Positions 1 through 10,914 of a stretch of DNA of 64,000 nt are shown here, piece after piece (the first letter of the stretch is position 1; every line of letters starts with the position of its first letter). Where the stretch lies: the NCBI GenBank assembly GCA_030015575.1, contig JASDDO010000016.1, positions 458,194,141 through 458,258,140 on the forward strand, read 5' to 3'. A program made the position numbers and the translations under genes. Source of the DNA: Agapanthus africanus. Taxonomy: Eukaryota; Streptophyta; Magnoliopsida; Asparagales; Amaryllidaceae. Below the pieces are notes generated by a model that worked only from the letters and a program-made list of their open reading frames with translations, did no database searches and was not told the DNA's origin.

Positions 1-304
1 ATTCTTGTTCTGCCCCCTCGTGCTCTGTGCTTGTCCGAGACACGAATGACCACTGTCATATGTCTTGTCTCTGGAATTTGCACGCGGCAGTGGACGGATA
101 CGGATGACCGGAACCCGGCTTTTATCTGTTGTCAACAGATGTTCTGGATTTTGGCGTAACAGTGGAGATTTTGTATGATTTGCGTTATTTTGGACTAGGA
201 ACCTGTAGCCTGTAAATATGTAGCAAACACGGATTAAAAGCACCCACCTATAAATAAACAAGCGTAAGAATGGGCGGTATTAAATGCAATATTCTGGTAT
301 GAAC
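1..304. other. Unassigned sequence left of the copia relic
   Basis: No open reading frame, LTR end, tRNA or repeat is recognisable here. Homology to the copia element further right (Copia-A2) begins at about 305, so 304/305 is a breakpoint where the RT and RNase H end of Copia-A1 was lost. Whether this is host sequence or another transposon cannot be told from the window. Confidence 0.5.
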
Positions 305-468
305 AGAGGCTGGGGTTCGTCGGGAACTACTGAATCCTATGGTTCCATCAAATCTTCTGTCGTAGTTTGTATTGCTGGAATTTCTTCCAGTTCTACCTCC
401 TCGCCACTAATTTCCTTTGCAAGAAATTCCTTTTCTAAAAATGTGGCATGTCGAGAAACAAACACCTT

Positions 469-1392
469 TTATTCCTCAGTGTGGTAGAAGATATACCCTT
501 GTGAGTTCTTAGGATATCCTACAATCTTGCACAGGACAGACCTTGCCTCGAGTTTGTCCAGATTGTGCCTTTTGACATAGGCCGGACAACCCCATATCTT
601 AACATACTTAAGAGATGGTCTCTTCCCCTTCCATATCTCATATGGAGTGGTAGGAACCATATTCAATAGGTGTATGGCTGTCTCAAGCGCATACCCCCAG
701 AAGGAAATAGACAACTCAGCGTTGCTCATCATAGAGCGCACCATATCTAATAGGGTGTGATTCCTCCGCTCCGATACACCGTTGTGCTGTGGTGTATAAG
801 GAGGAGTTACCTGAGAGAGAATCCCATTCTCTTTTAAATAATCCAGGAACTCAATTCTCAAGTATTCTCCTCCTCGATCAGATCTAAGAATCTTAATACT
901 TTTTCCCGTTTGGTTCTCTACTTCGTGCTTATATTCTCTGAATTTCTCAAAAACTTTAGACTTGTGTTTCAACAGGAACACATGTCCGTATCTTGAGAGA
1001 TCGTCAGTGAATGTAATGAAGTAAGAAGAACCGTTCCTGGCATGTGTAGACATGGGACCACATACATCACTATGTATCAGTCCCAAGAGTTCTGTAACTC
1101 TTTCTCTGTGTCCACTAAACGGAGTTTTGGTCATCTTGCCTTTGAGATATGACTGGAAAGTGTCATAAGATGAAAATTTGAACGGATTCAAATATCCATG
1201 CTTATGCAACTTATCTAGCCGTGTCGCATTGATATGACCTAGTCTACAATACCACAAGAAGGATTCGTTCAGTTCTGAATTCTTCCTCTTGTGTGTGTTT
1301 TGTACATTAAGAACTGTAGTTTGATTAAGAACGTATATGTCATTAATTAACGAGCCTGATGCAATCAACTTTTGATTCAGGAAGATGTTCAT
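469..1392 (-). pseudogene. Copia integrase fragment (Copia-A1)
   Basis: A 307-residue frame equivalent to the GAG-pre-integrase and integrase domains of plant Ty1/copia pol, which inserts the cDNA into the genome. The H-G-H part of the zinc finger is visible (CRLGHINATRL). The two later zinc cysteines found in Copia-A2 (YDTCHSCLKGK) are F and Y here (YDTFQSYLKGK), so zinc binding should be lost. The catalytic triad is still present as HSDVCGP, SDRGGEY and NGVSERR. The frame ends near 469 and no RT follows, so this is a dead fragment. Confidence 0.85.
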
Positions 1393-1419
1393 AACATTAT
1401 CCTGTAGTAAAAAATTATA

Positions 1420-1890
1420 TCATTCTTTACTCAATAAAGAAACTGATATAAGATTGCATATCAAGGTCGGAATGTAATAGCATTCGTTGAGAATCAGTGT
1501 ATTACCATTTGGTAACACAAGCTGATATTCGCCAACTACTTTTTCTGCAACATTTGCACCATTCCCTACTCTTACGGAATGATCACCCTCTCCCAGTTCC
1601 CTACCTTTTCGTAGCCCATGTAACATATTACATATATGGGATCCTACCGGTATCTAATACCCAGGACGTAGAGTGAATTGAGAAACGGTTCTCGATAACT
1701 AACACACCTGAAGAAGATGCATCAACATGCTTATTCTTCGTTTGGGTGGCATGAGAATCCAGATATTCCCTATTCCCTGCTCGGACTTATAACAATTATA
1801 AGTGGGAGCGGGACAAACGTTCCCCTGCTCAGTATAACAAGTGGGTTCAGTCAATACATCTATATTATTATCTTGATTAAGGCCTGACAT
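1420..1890 (-). pseudogene. Copia protease region fragment (Copia-A1)
   Basis: Two short minus frames (1420-1626 and 1699-1890) match the start of the Copia-A2 pol frame: an N-terminal linker with SGLNQDNNIDVLTEP and the sequence after the protease active site (GLRKGRELGEGDHSV to NLISVSLLSKE). The aspartic protease motif that Copia-A2 shows as VLDTGSGSH falls in the gap between the two frames and is disrupted. Just upstream in sense direction (about 1892-1915) is a pyrimidine tract ending in CAG that looks like a 3' splice site, as in Copia-A2. Confidence 0.75.
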
Positions 1891-1915
1891 GGTCGCTACC
1901 TGGAGAGAGAGAGAG

Positions 1916-3695
1916 AAGAAAACACTTTAGCGTATGCCCTTGCAAGATTAGATTGGTTATTATCATATCTAATCAGGATGGCTCCCACTGCTTTTTATCA
2001 AATCTTCCTTAAAACCCTAAAAGGTAAGACTAGCCGGGATTAATTACACCTTACAAGTTCGCTAATCTTTCGGCCAGGCCAGTGTTGGTACTTTGAGGGA
2101 AGTTCCCCGTGCGCAATCTCATTGCAAATTTCAACACTTGAAATTCCCGATAATGCTTTTACCCCTAACGTGCTATGACCTTGACGAATGCTAACAAACC
2201 ATAGTCCGCTAGTCAAGTTCAACCCGTACATTTCTTAATTGAATTAAACCCACCCGCATAACCATTGACGAAAGCCAACAAAACCGTACGACTACCCTAA
2301 CCCAATCGCATCATATGCTGCAGAAAAGCAGTAAATAGCTACCGCATACTACGCCTTGACAAAAGCCAACAAACGTAGCACGAATACTAAATATTACTTA
2401 TCTAAAATGTCGGAGGGCTACGCAGGTTTTTCAGAAAACCTATTGCGTAATGAACTTGATATCGTTGTAGAAACAAGTGATTTTGAAAAGGAGTGTTTTT
2501 GAGGCTTTTCTAGTTTCGCTAAAGAGGTCACTCCTGGTGAAGGGATCTCAGCTCTCTCCTTATTGAATAAGGTGCAGGATATTTCATAAATACCGCTGTG
2601 CAAAACAAGAACTATAGAAGCAATCAAAAACTAAACCATGAGTTTGTAGCATCTGCCAGTTTTGCTAAAGAGGTCACTCCCGGTGAAGAGATCTCGGCTC
2701 TTTCCTCATCGAATAAGGTGCAGGGTATATCGCATATACCACTATGCAAAGCAAAAACTGTAGCTACCCTTTTTGAAAATTTGATTCTACAACATCTTTT
2801 AGGTTTCTTTTCTTTTATTAATCTCATTAATAAATCCCATCATTTATGCTTCCTAAGCATCACAGAAGAAACGAAAATACAACGTACGCTTATGCCATCC
2901 ACATTCACTACAATGTTCCGTTATGCACCGTTAGGTTACTTAACTAACGGCATACCGGGACGGGACTAGCGCAGGTGTAAAACATAAGCAACGTTTATTA
3001 TATATCATATATACAATAATAAAGCATTCGTCTCACGCATATAATATAATCACATCACAGTATATGAGCAGCAAAAGAAACATATGAAATATTGGATATA
3101 TTAGGAGGTCCATGTTTTATTTCGAGCCTGTATAAAACACGGATTCCATGGTCGCGATGAATAGCCAAACCCACATCCATAGACCCCTACGAGAGCGGCA
3201 AATAACTCTGCCAATTCTAGGGTTAAGAGACCCGGTCTCGACTCCTCGAGATGGTCTCCCGCTATACCCTAGAACCCGGTTACTTGTGCTCCACTCCTTG
3301 GGTCTATCCTAATGCGGAAAAGTAAATAATATACAATGGTAACAACAACCTCAATCCGGAAGTGCCCCATATAAAAGAATATTACATACATTTGAATTTT
3401 ACATGAATGAAAATAAAAACCCTCATCTCACATAAAACCCCCGGCTATTTAGAACACGACGATCCAATATAACATATCACAATAACACATAATATCTCAT
3501 ATCATCAACGTAAGCAAGTATGCGTATCCCGATTGTTGTTGATGTAGAGCAACAAAGCCGGCGATACACCACATACAACACTTACGGTCGCAGAAAAGAA
3601 AAGTGAAAAACTACAACATTTGGAATCCACAATCGCCTTAGACATCGTAAACCCGAAATATCACATATTATGGATTTCATGCCTAACTATATGAA
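1916..3695 (-). other. Copia-A1 non-coding leader
   Basis: About 1.8 kb collinear with 39570-41395 of Copia-A2, without a credible coding frame. It contains degenerate spaced copies of a motif of the type CTTGACGNANGCCAAC (2160-2370), the duplicated block at 2512-2761 and AT-rich sequence. A copia gag would normally lie here and is not seen. Confidence 0.6.
2512..2761. repeat. Duplicated ~100-bp block, period ~148 bp (Copia-A1)
   Basis: Two copies, 2512-2612 and 2660-2761, share the string GCTAAAGAGGTCACTCC and a later AATAAGGTGCAGG. The same duplication is present in Copia-A2 at about 40325-40430 and 40470-40571, so it predates both insertions and belongs to the family leader. Confidence 0.8.
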
Positions 3696-3700
3696 TTCCA
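3696..3700. repeat. Tat-1 target site duplication (left), TTCCA
   Basis: The five bases TTCCA directly before the TGTTCCCC terminus recur at 28755-28759 after the GGGAACA terminus. Copia-A2 has the uninterrupted site at about 41398-41412 (ATGAATTCCACATATTG), a paralogous empty site. Confidence 0.95.
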
Positions 3701-4239
3701 TGTTCCCCTCCGAAAAACGGCAAGACAAACGTCTTGCCTGAAATTCGGGGCAGATGCTAATTGGTGCTATCCGTCCATCTCTCCGAAGATACCAAGTTGA
3801 TTTATGGCACCATGTATCGAAGGTTTAAACGGATGCGGCCGATGTAGCAGACTTCGTCAGATTCCTCCTCGCTTGAGGGGTTTTTGATTGTGGGGACGCT
3901 CTTCCCTGCAGGCGCAAGCCCCTGCAGTTAATTACGCTACCGCATCGCGGTAACAACTTTCTCCTTCTCCAGATGGTCATTTCGTGTCGTGGGTGTTTGT
4001 TTTGTGTTTGGTTGCCCATGGATTGTATACGGAGACTAAGTTATGTTGTCGCCCGTAGGGCGTAGATTAGTCCAAATCCGTATTTTCTTAGATTTGGGTT
4101 TGGGGGTTGGGTTTAAGGATACGTTAGTCTCATTTGAGATTAAGATTAACTTAAACGTATGTTAAGGATACGTTAGTCTAATTTTAGACTAAGATCAACT
4201 TAACAGGATCGTTTAGATCCAACAAAAGAGCAATTGGGC

Positions 4240-4790
4240 TATGTTGTTTAGTTTAATGACATTGCGGTCGATAATTAGTTTAAGGACATTACTGTCCATT
4301 ATTAGTTTAAGGACATCTCGGTCCATTGTTAGTTTAAAGACATCACGGTCGAGGTTAAGGACATCATAGTCCATGAGTTTAGGGACCCCACAATCCATTG
4401 TTAGTTTTAAGACATCACGGCCGAGGTTAAAGATATCATAGTCCATGGGTTTAAGGACCCCACAGTCCAATGTTAGTTTTAAGACATCACGGTCAAGGTT
4501 AAGGACATCATAGTCCATGGGCTTAAAGACCGCACAGTCCGATATTAGTTTAAGACATCACGGTCGAGATTAAGGACATCATAGTCCATGGGTTTAAAGA
4601 CCCCACAGTCCAATGTTAGTTTAAAGACATCACGGTCGAGGTTAAGGACATCATAGTCCATGAGTTTAGGGATCCCACAGTCCAATGTTAGTTTAAAGAC
4701 ATCACGGTCGAGGTTAAGGACATCATAGTCCATGAGTTTAAGGACCCCACAGTCCGTAGTTTAGAGACGTCATAGTCTATGAAATTTATG
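4240..4790. repeat. U5 tandem array, 36/72-bp units (left LTR)
   Basis: Repeated GACATCACGGTCGAGG and GACATCATAGTCCATG strings alternate in a roughly 72-bp double unit with half-units near 36 bp. As the unit is a multiple of three, the minus strand reads as a repeated 24-residue peptide with DYDVLNLDRDV as core. Copies of the array also occur at 25760-26300, 12950-13096, 15595-15710 and, in opposite orientation, 54060-54255. Confidence 0.85.
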
Positions 4791-5211
4791 GTTGTCGGGA
4801 CCCGTCACCTCTTTGAAGACGTTGAGAAATTACAACGACAAATATCAAAGGAGTGAAGAGATGTACCCTTGAACCAAGATAGATTAAATGATCTGTAGTC
4901 CGATTTGGAACTAAGATCAATTAATTATATTATGAGCACATTGGCTCAGTTGAGTCTGAGTTGAGGACTTATGGCCAACTTGGGCTAAGTCCAATTAAGT
5001 TTGAAGTATTGGCCCTCTGTTGGACCATTTGACATTTGTCTGGTTTCGGCCTACATTATTTAGCAATGCTAAACAAGAGTTTGAGGGTTTTGATAACATT
5101 TTTGTCTTTGACTGAGCATTGAACATTATAGCCCTGAATTTTACTCAATTTTGAGATTCAGTTGAAGGGAAGACTTTTGTCTCTAGAGAATTAGCCAATT
5201 TGGTTAAAAGT

Positions 5212-5560
5212 AGTGTTAAACACTAGTGAACAATAGTGTTAAACACTGGAGATAGAACTCTCAAAAAAGAACAATCAGTGTTAAACACTGGAAATATAAT
5301 TCTCATTTTAGTGTTAAACACTAGAAAACAACAGTGTTAAACACTGGAAATAAGGTTTTCAAATTAGTGTTAAACACTAAAAGTAAAGTTCTTAAATTAG
5401 TGTTAAACACTAAAAGACAATCTGTGTTAAACACTGGGAATAGAGCTCTCGAATTAGTATTAAACACTAAAGAAAAAGGGGTCACGTGTGGACACATGAG
5501 GGCGCCCAAAGGTGGGACCAGATCCCATTACTTTGTTATGCAATTAAGTGTTAAACACTT
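5212..5560. repeat. Run of AGTGTTAAACACT palindromes
   Basis: About ten near-perfect copies of the 13-mer palindrome AGTGTTAAACACT occur every 20-90 bp, some with one arm base changed. The right LTR has the same run at about 26740-27085. Confidence 0.9.
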
Positions 5561-5800
5561 TTTTTATTTTTATTTTCAAGCATCACGTGTTGGCACGTGA
5601 TGGAGATCTGTGCGCCAATTGTTAAAGTATTTGCTGAGGGGTCACGTGATAACACGTGAGAGCGCCCAAAGCTTAGATTTCCTTTGCTTTTTCTTTCTAT
5701 GTTTTGGAGGTCACGTGGGAGTACGTGAGGCATTGCCTCGGGGCTGATTCCTTCTCGTTTTTGTGGACCTTTTCAAGGGTCACGTGGGGCACGTGACCTT
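5480..5800. repeat. Paired CACGTG inverted repeats, cluster 1
   Basis: Pairs of CACGTG or near-matches separated by 3-4 bases, for example CACGTG-TTGG-CACGTG near 5585, CACGTG-ATAA-CACGTG near 5643 and CACGTG-GGG-CACGTG near 5781. CACGTG is the G-box core bound by plant bZIP and bHLH factors. Binding here is inference. Confidence 0.7.
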
Positions 5801-5859
5801 GCTCTTTTCATGCTCAGAGATCTTTTAAGTCTCTTTATTTTATTTTGAGAATTAAATTC

Positions 5860-6500
5860 TCTGTAGGGTTAAACCCTGATCATGATTATGGAGGAATTAA
5901 ATTCCTTTTATGAAAGGATTAAATTCTTATATATAGGGTTAAACCGTAATTTCTTTTAGAGAAATTAAATTCTTGTATATGTAAAAGAATTAAATTCTTG
6001 TATAGGGTGAAACCCTAATTTCATTTTAAGAGGAAAATTCCTGTGAATTTGAGAGAATTAAATTCTCAATTAGGGTTAAACCCTAGTTTTGTCCATCTTG
6101 AACGAATTAAATTCCTGTAATTTTAGGAGAATTGAATTCTCATATAGGGTTAAACCCTAGTTTCATCTTGGAGGAATTAAATTCCTGTAAATTTGGGAGA
6201 ATTAAATTCTCATATAGGGTTAAACCCTAATTTTGTTTTGAGAGAATTAAATTCTCTAAACTCAATTCCCCCTCTAAGTTTTGGATCTGCATAACAGGAT
6301 CTCAACCCGATGAGAATTAAATTCTCAACTTATGGGGAGATGTGCTTCTGCAGATCTTCAACCAGAGGAAGAACTAAGTTCTTTTGTGCAGAAGAGTTAA
6401 ACTCTTAGATTTGAGAATTAAATTCTCTGTTTGAAGTATTGATCCCCTTTCTTTTCTCACTTAGGGTTTCTTTTCTTGAGAATTAAATTCTCTTTTCTTT
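5860..6500. repeat. AGGGTTAAACCCT / GAATTAAATTC palindrome field
   Basis: More than twenty 11- to 13-bp palindromes of the form N4-TTAAA-N4' alternate along 640 bp, including AGGGTTAAACCCT, AGAATTAAATTCT, GGAATTAAATTCC and AGAGTTAAACTCT. The constant centre is TTAAA while both arms change together. Confidence 0.85.
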
Positions 6501-6555
6501 TCCCTCTGCTATTTCAAGATCCCAAAATTCTATATTTTTTCCTCTTCGCTTGGTT

Positions 6556-6567
6556 CCTATTTATAGG
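6556..6567 (-). promoter_or_regulatory. Candidate TATA box, sense promoter of 3' LTR
   Basis: The minus strand reads CCTATAAATAGG, a good plant TATA box (TATAAATA). The same site in the 5' LTR is 28085-28096, about 0.66 kb into the LTR, which would leave a very long R-U5 leader. Confidence 0.55.
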
Positions 6568-6879
6568 AGAAGGAAAAGAATCAATTTGTTTAGTAAATCT
6601 TTCATTGAAAGATTTTGTTTGTTTTCATAATTAATATGATCCTTTATATCATTCAGTGAATTTTATTCACCGTTGGATTTTAAATCCAAAGATATTCTGT
6701 TTGTTATTTTCGGTGAGATTTAGGGGAAATCTTTCCTTGTCTAAGATTTTTTCCATAAATTAGTGATTATTAATTACCCTTGGATCTTTAATCCAACGGT
6801 TCCCATAATCCTTTTCCATTTGGAAAGATTTAGAAGCTTTTAGAATTTAATTCTATTAAACTGTAAGGCTTTCGAAGCC

Positions 6880-7215
6880 AGTCACGTGCTGACACGTGAC
6901 CCTTGGTCACGTGTGAGCACGTGACCCCCAATTAAGTCCTTTTCTCAGCGTTTATTTACGCTTCAGTTTTAACCATCACGTGTCAACACGTGACCATTGG
7001 TCGCGTGTGAGCACGTGATACCTCATTGAGGTATTTCCTTCAGCCATATGTTTTTTATTTCTGTTTTAACTATCACGTGTCAACACGTGACCATTGGTCA
7101 CGTGTGAGCACGTGACCCCCAATTGGGTCCTTCTTCAGTCGTTGTTTTTATTTCTGTTTTAACTATCACATGTCAACACGTGACCATTGGTCACGTGTGA
7201 GCACGTGATACCTCA
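6880..7215. repeat. Paired CACGTG inverted repeats, cluster 2
   Basis: At least seven pairs of the type CACGTG-N4-CACGTG, for example 6883-6888 with 6893-6898 (spacer CTGA), and several with spacer TGAG or TCAA. They form part of a ~97-bp tandem repeat that also contains CCTCATTGAGG and CCCAATTGGG palindromes. Confidence 0.8.
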
Positions 7216-7248
7216 TTGAGGTAATTCCTGATTTTTAATCAGGGAACA

Positions 7249-7262
7249 AATGCCCCCATAGC
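7249..7262 (-). other. Candidate polypurine tract of Tat-1
   Basis: Directly inside the 3' LTR the minus strand reads TATGGGGGCATT before the TGTTCCC terminus. It is a short G-rich tract in the expected place for plus-strand priming, but weak compared with longer tracts in other elements. Confidence 0.5.
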
Positions 7263-7371
7263 GTTGCTCTTCACGTGTCTGCACGTGAGTGTAACGCTGT
7301 CACTTTTGTGACCGTTGGATCCATCTAGGGAATCAGAGAGATGAAGCGTTTCCATCACATCCTATAAATGC

Positions 7372-7378
7372 AGGGGTT
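7372..7378 (+). promoter_or_regulatory. Candidate TATA box of the antisense gene
   Basis: Plus-strand CTATAAATGC, about 850 bp before the first ATG at 8220 and 124 bp inside the 3' LTR. It is the best TATA match on the plus strand upstream of the gene. Confidence 0.5.
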
Positions 7379-8132
7379 TCTTCAGAAGCGCCTCCACTCT
7401 TTCATCTTCTTCCTTGCAAACTTTTCATTTTGAGAATTTAATTCTCCTTTCCAGAGCTTAGTTCTCTGTTTCGAAAATTTTCCAGAGTTTAACTCTGTTG
7501 AAAGATTCTCCTTCCTCAAGTAATAATCTTGAACGAATGAAGAACTTTTGCAGGAATCTCTATTGGATTTTAAATCCAGGACAAGGGTTTTTCCCATTAA
7601 TCAAGAACCCATCTTTTTGAAGCTCTTTAAAAAAAAATAGAAAATCATTTAATCTTCAAATAATAGATCTTTTAGGGTTTCTCTGATCTTCAGGGGGTTG
7701 ATGGTGTATATCTTTTCCATGGAATTTAATTCCATCCTCAAAGAGCTCTGGCTCTGGAAAAAGAAGTTTCTGGGAATTTAATTCCCTTTTCCAAAAGGAA
7801 TTTAATTCTTATGAAGAACTTAGTTCTTCCCAGGGGACTTCTTGGGGTCTTTTGCCCTGAGTTGTCTTTCTGTAACCAAGAAGAAGAGGTTTGCAGTGGT
7901 ACTTTTCTGGGAATTTAATTCCCCTGATTCTATTTAATTTGTCACGAAGTCCAAGATGGATTTCTTTTTAGGGGAATGTGTAGGGTCATTTGAAATCCCA
8001 TGTTTATTTAATGAGAATCTTCCTTTTGTCTCATTATAATTGCTTTCCTTATCATTAGCCAGCCGCCATCTTGATTTTGTGGGACCTACGTGTTTTGTAA
8101 CCAATGGTCCCATAAAATGAGTCATCTGTCGC

Positions 8133-8135
8133 TGT

Positions 8136-8168
<33 letters not shown>
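8133..8168. repeat. (TA)n microsatellite
   Basis: A run of alternating T and A of about 34 bases within the leader of the antisense gene, between the TATA box and the ATG. Confidence 0.9.
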
Positions 8169-8170
<2 letters not shown>

Positions 8171-10832
8171 CAATGTTGGCTTCGTTTTAACAGTTTCCCC
8201 TTTCTTTATTTCAGGTATAATGACGTCTGTTCCGTATTTCCCTTTTACTCACTCGGAAGCCGCTTTTCCCCAATCGCCATCTGACAAGGAGGTGATGGTA
8301 ATGATCAGGGCTCACGACCCGAATTGCACCAATCTACTTCTGTGGGGGACCTGGTACAGTCACATCATCCGGGGTCACCGGAGTTTTCTTTGCGAAGTAC
8401 CAACGGAGCCTACCTTTCCGTTCCTGCCGATGGATCCTCCAGGGACAGTCTTTGCTGTAGAGATGCCCAATTGGACTCCGATGGGACGACTTGAGCCTTC
8501 GACGACGGGCATCCCGAATCATCCTATCCCGGCCATAGATATTCTGGGACGCCATATTTGCCAGGGCGAGGCCCAACCGTGGGGGCAGATTTACAAAATA
8601 GGGCTCACCCCTCGACACCCCACGGGTTATCTTCTTTGGGCTCGCTACATCCTGTCCGCCCATCGCGCGCGACTGCAGAAGGGTGGGCTTTATCAGGCGA
8701 TCTATGCGTCCCTTTTACACTACCCGGCTCCTCACGTTTGGTGGGTTAAGGCCTTCCTGAACCAGTAGAATCTCCCCACCAACACTTTCCTCCTAGGGGA
8801 CCGCGAATTTTCGATTTCCTTGGAAGAATTCTGCGAGATTTTGGGGCTGCCGATCAGGGGGATACTTTATGAAGAGCTGCTGCCTCCCGACGAGTACGTC
8901 TTTGAAGCTGATCCTGCAATACTTGATGGCTTGTCTACCGAGAACGCCGTCCGTCACAAGCTCCCGAGTTTGATTAAGGCCTTGGGCATCTTTGACAAAC
9001 TGTTCACAGAATCTGAGGAGCAGGGTGTCACTTTTAAGAGCTTCATTGCTTGCTTCCTCCGCGAGGATGTCCTGTCGAAGACGGCTCCGAAGTTTGCGAA
9101 CATCAATGACCCCTTTAGGTTTGGTTTGGATAGGCGAACGACTAAGGAAGAGGATTTGCCGCAGTATTACATTCCTATCATGTTGGCGACATCTTTTGAA
9201 TTGATTGCAGCTCCCGGCATGGATGAGGAGACCTTTTTTATGGGTTTTATCAGCTTCTAGCTCAGCTGGTTCGTCATCCCCATGCATCGCCGCTTCATGA
9301 GAGCCTCGGTTATCTACCCGGCTCATCGTATTGCTGAAGGAACACGGTTGGCCGTAGGCATCCCGGCGTTGTCACATCTTTATTATGGGTTAGGCGCCGC
9401 GGCTAATACCTCAACTCCAGGTGTGGATGTGGTAAACTTTTCTCTTCATTATTTCACATCTTGGATTGACATGCACGTGTTGGGGGCCTTTGCTGCACAC
9501 CAAAGACCCAAATTTACGACGCCTACACTTTTTCAAGATTGATGCGGCTGGTGGGTGCTTCTGCTCCTGACCCAACTCAGTCCGGGGCCATTCGTGTATT
9601 GATCGCTCCTTACGCTAGTGCGGGTGGACTGGTGTTCATTGACCGGGCCCTATCTTCTCCTTCAGGTCCGATTGAACAACTCTGCGACCAGTCGAAAGGT
9701 GAGGTGCCTTCTCTGAAGCCCCAGGAGGCAACACACTTGTACACGATCAGACCAGGTTATCTGGTATTCCGTCAGAACAGTGTGGTTCTCTTTATGCGGT
9801 ACAATCCACATTGTTTCGCCCGGCAGCTTGGATATGATCAGGGCGTTCCCTTCGAGGCTTTTACAGTTGCGCCGGTCCCTTCACCCGAAGCTATTCGTGA
9901 TGTTGCTCATCACTTCATGAGGCTGAAAATTGGTTCCCGCTTCATGATTCCCGAAGCCGACCATATTCCCCGATGTGTGGGATCCTTCACGGGCTGGTAT
10001 CTTCATCGGGTCAGCCCAATTATTGCTGAGGAGAAGAGGGGGCTTCTTGGACATGGCGCTCCTGCTCCGGTTCAGGCCACGGGAGTTCTGCCGCGGCCGC
10101 ACGCACCGGTCCGCTTCCCCTTGAGGGACACCAGTGTTGCGCTCATTCCGGGAGAGTCAGAGGTGGACCTTACTCCCACAGTTGGTATGCCATTGGATAC
10201 CCGGGCTCAGTCAAGGGGTAAAAGAGCACCAGTAGCAGTACCACCGCCGGCGGCATCGACAATGGCCGTGTCGTCCTCGGCAGCACCGCCAAGCGAGGGT
10301 GCCGGTAACGAGGGTGTTGAAGGTGAGGTCGGTCGGCGTCGTGCCAAGGCTCCACGGGGGAGGAAACGGTCATCCTCGGCGGTCGGTTATGGATCTAAAC
10401 GGCAGAGGAAGATGGCTACCAACCTGCTCAACTCTTTAGTAAAGTCTGAGCCCATTCATCAGGACGAACCGTTGGCCATGCAAGAGTCGGACGCTGGCTT
10501 ACTTTTTCCGAGTTCAACTGCCGAGGAAGCCGCACAATTGGTTGAGGCTATAAGATGTTCTCAAGACGAGTCTCAGAACGTAAGAATTTCGAAGAAGCCC
10601 TATCCAGCCGTCATTTTATATGAAGACCCTTCGTGGATCCGGCGACGATTCATCGGCCCTTTGGAGGAATGGGACGAAAGGGCCCTTAAACAGGCTGCTT
10701 CGGAGGACGCTGCGGATGCGCTTTCATTGTGGACTGGCGGCCACGAGTCCACTCTTAAACCTCGGCAAGCACACCTCCTCGAGAAGGAGCGTCGGCTTGA
10801 ACAAGCCATATTGAAAGCTTCCTTACGCATCG

Positions 10833-10914
10833 GTATGTTCCTGTATTTCTTTGTAATACTTCATATTGTCTGCACTTGTATATATGTATTCTTATCCTTG
10901 TGTGAACTGTGCAG
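10833..10914 (+). other. Predicted intron 1 of the antisense gene
   Basis: GTATGTTCC at the donor and a pyrimidine-rich end with TGTGCAG at the acceptor. The intron breaks a codon after its first base. Using the CAG at 10914, the downstream frame needs one base more in the G7 run near 10927. Using the AG at 10916 keeps the frame as it stands. Confidence 0.65.

Larger units (their letters stand above)
305..3700 (-). mobile_element. Copia-A1, left part (integrase, protease and leader relic)
   Basis: Ty1/copia internal sequence in minus orientation. It is collinear with Copia-A2 (37934-41405) and diverged from it by substitutions and small indels. It carries integrase, pre-integrase and protease remnants, then the long non-coding leader. 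The RT and RNase H end expected to the left of 305 is missing. At 3700 the element is cut by Tat-1 and resumes at 28755. Like Copia-A2 it shows no gag open reading frame between protease and leader. Confidence 0.8.
3701..7248 (-). repeat. Tat-1 3' LTR (3,548 bp)
   Basis: Starts TGTTCCCC and ends CAGGGAACA on the plus strand. It aligns end to end with 25225-28754. From left to right it holds a U5 tandem array (about 4240-4790), a run of AGTGTTAAACACT palindromes (5212-5560), paired CACGTG sites (5480-5800), AGGGTTAAACCCT and GAATTAAATTC palindromes (5860-6500), a minus-strand TATA box (6556-6567) and a second CACGTG cluster (6880-7215). Confidence 0.95.
7249..8219 (+). promoter_or_regulatory. 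Promoter and 5' leader of the antisense gene
   Basis: The segment has LTR-like composition although it lies inside the element: GAATTTAATTC-type palindromes, AGAACTTAGTTCT and one CACGTG pair near 7271-7287. A TATA box on the plus strand (7372-7378) is followed by a pyrimidine-rich leader. A TTTATTTCAG string ending at 8214 just before the ATG looks like a 3' splice site, so a leader intron is possible, although I cannot fix its donor. Confidence 0.5.

Noticed and set aside
4213..4733. Minus-strand frames with DYDVLNLDRDV repeats as a gene
   Set aside because: They are by-products of a 72-bp tandem array in the LTR. No start context, no recognisable domain, and the frame is broken between units in the left LTR.
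8334..8663. Minus-strand frames opposite the antisense gene (also 8793-9326, 11815-12258)
   Set aside because: Shadow frames of the GC-rich coding exons. They would be in gag-pol sense but carry no retroviral motifs.
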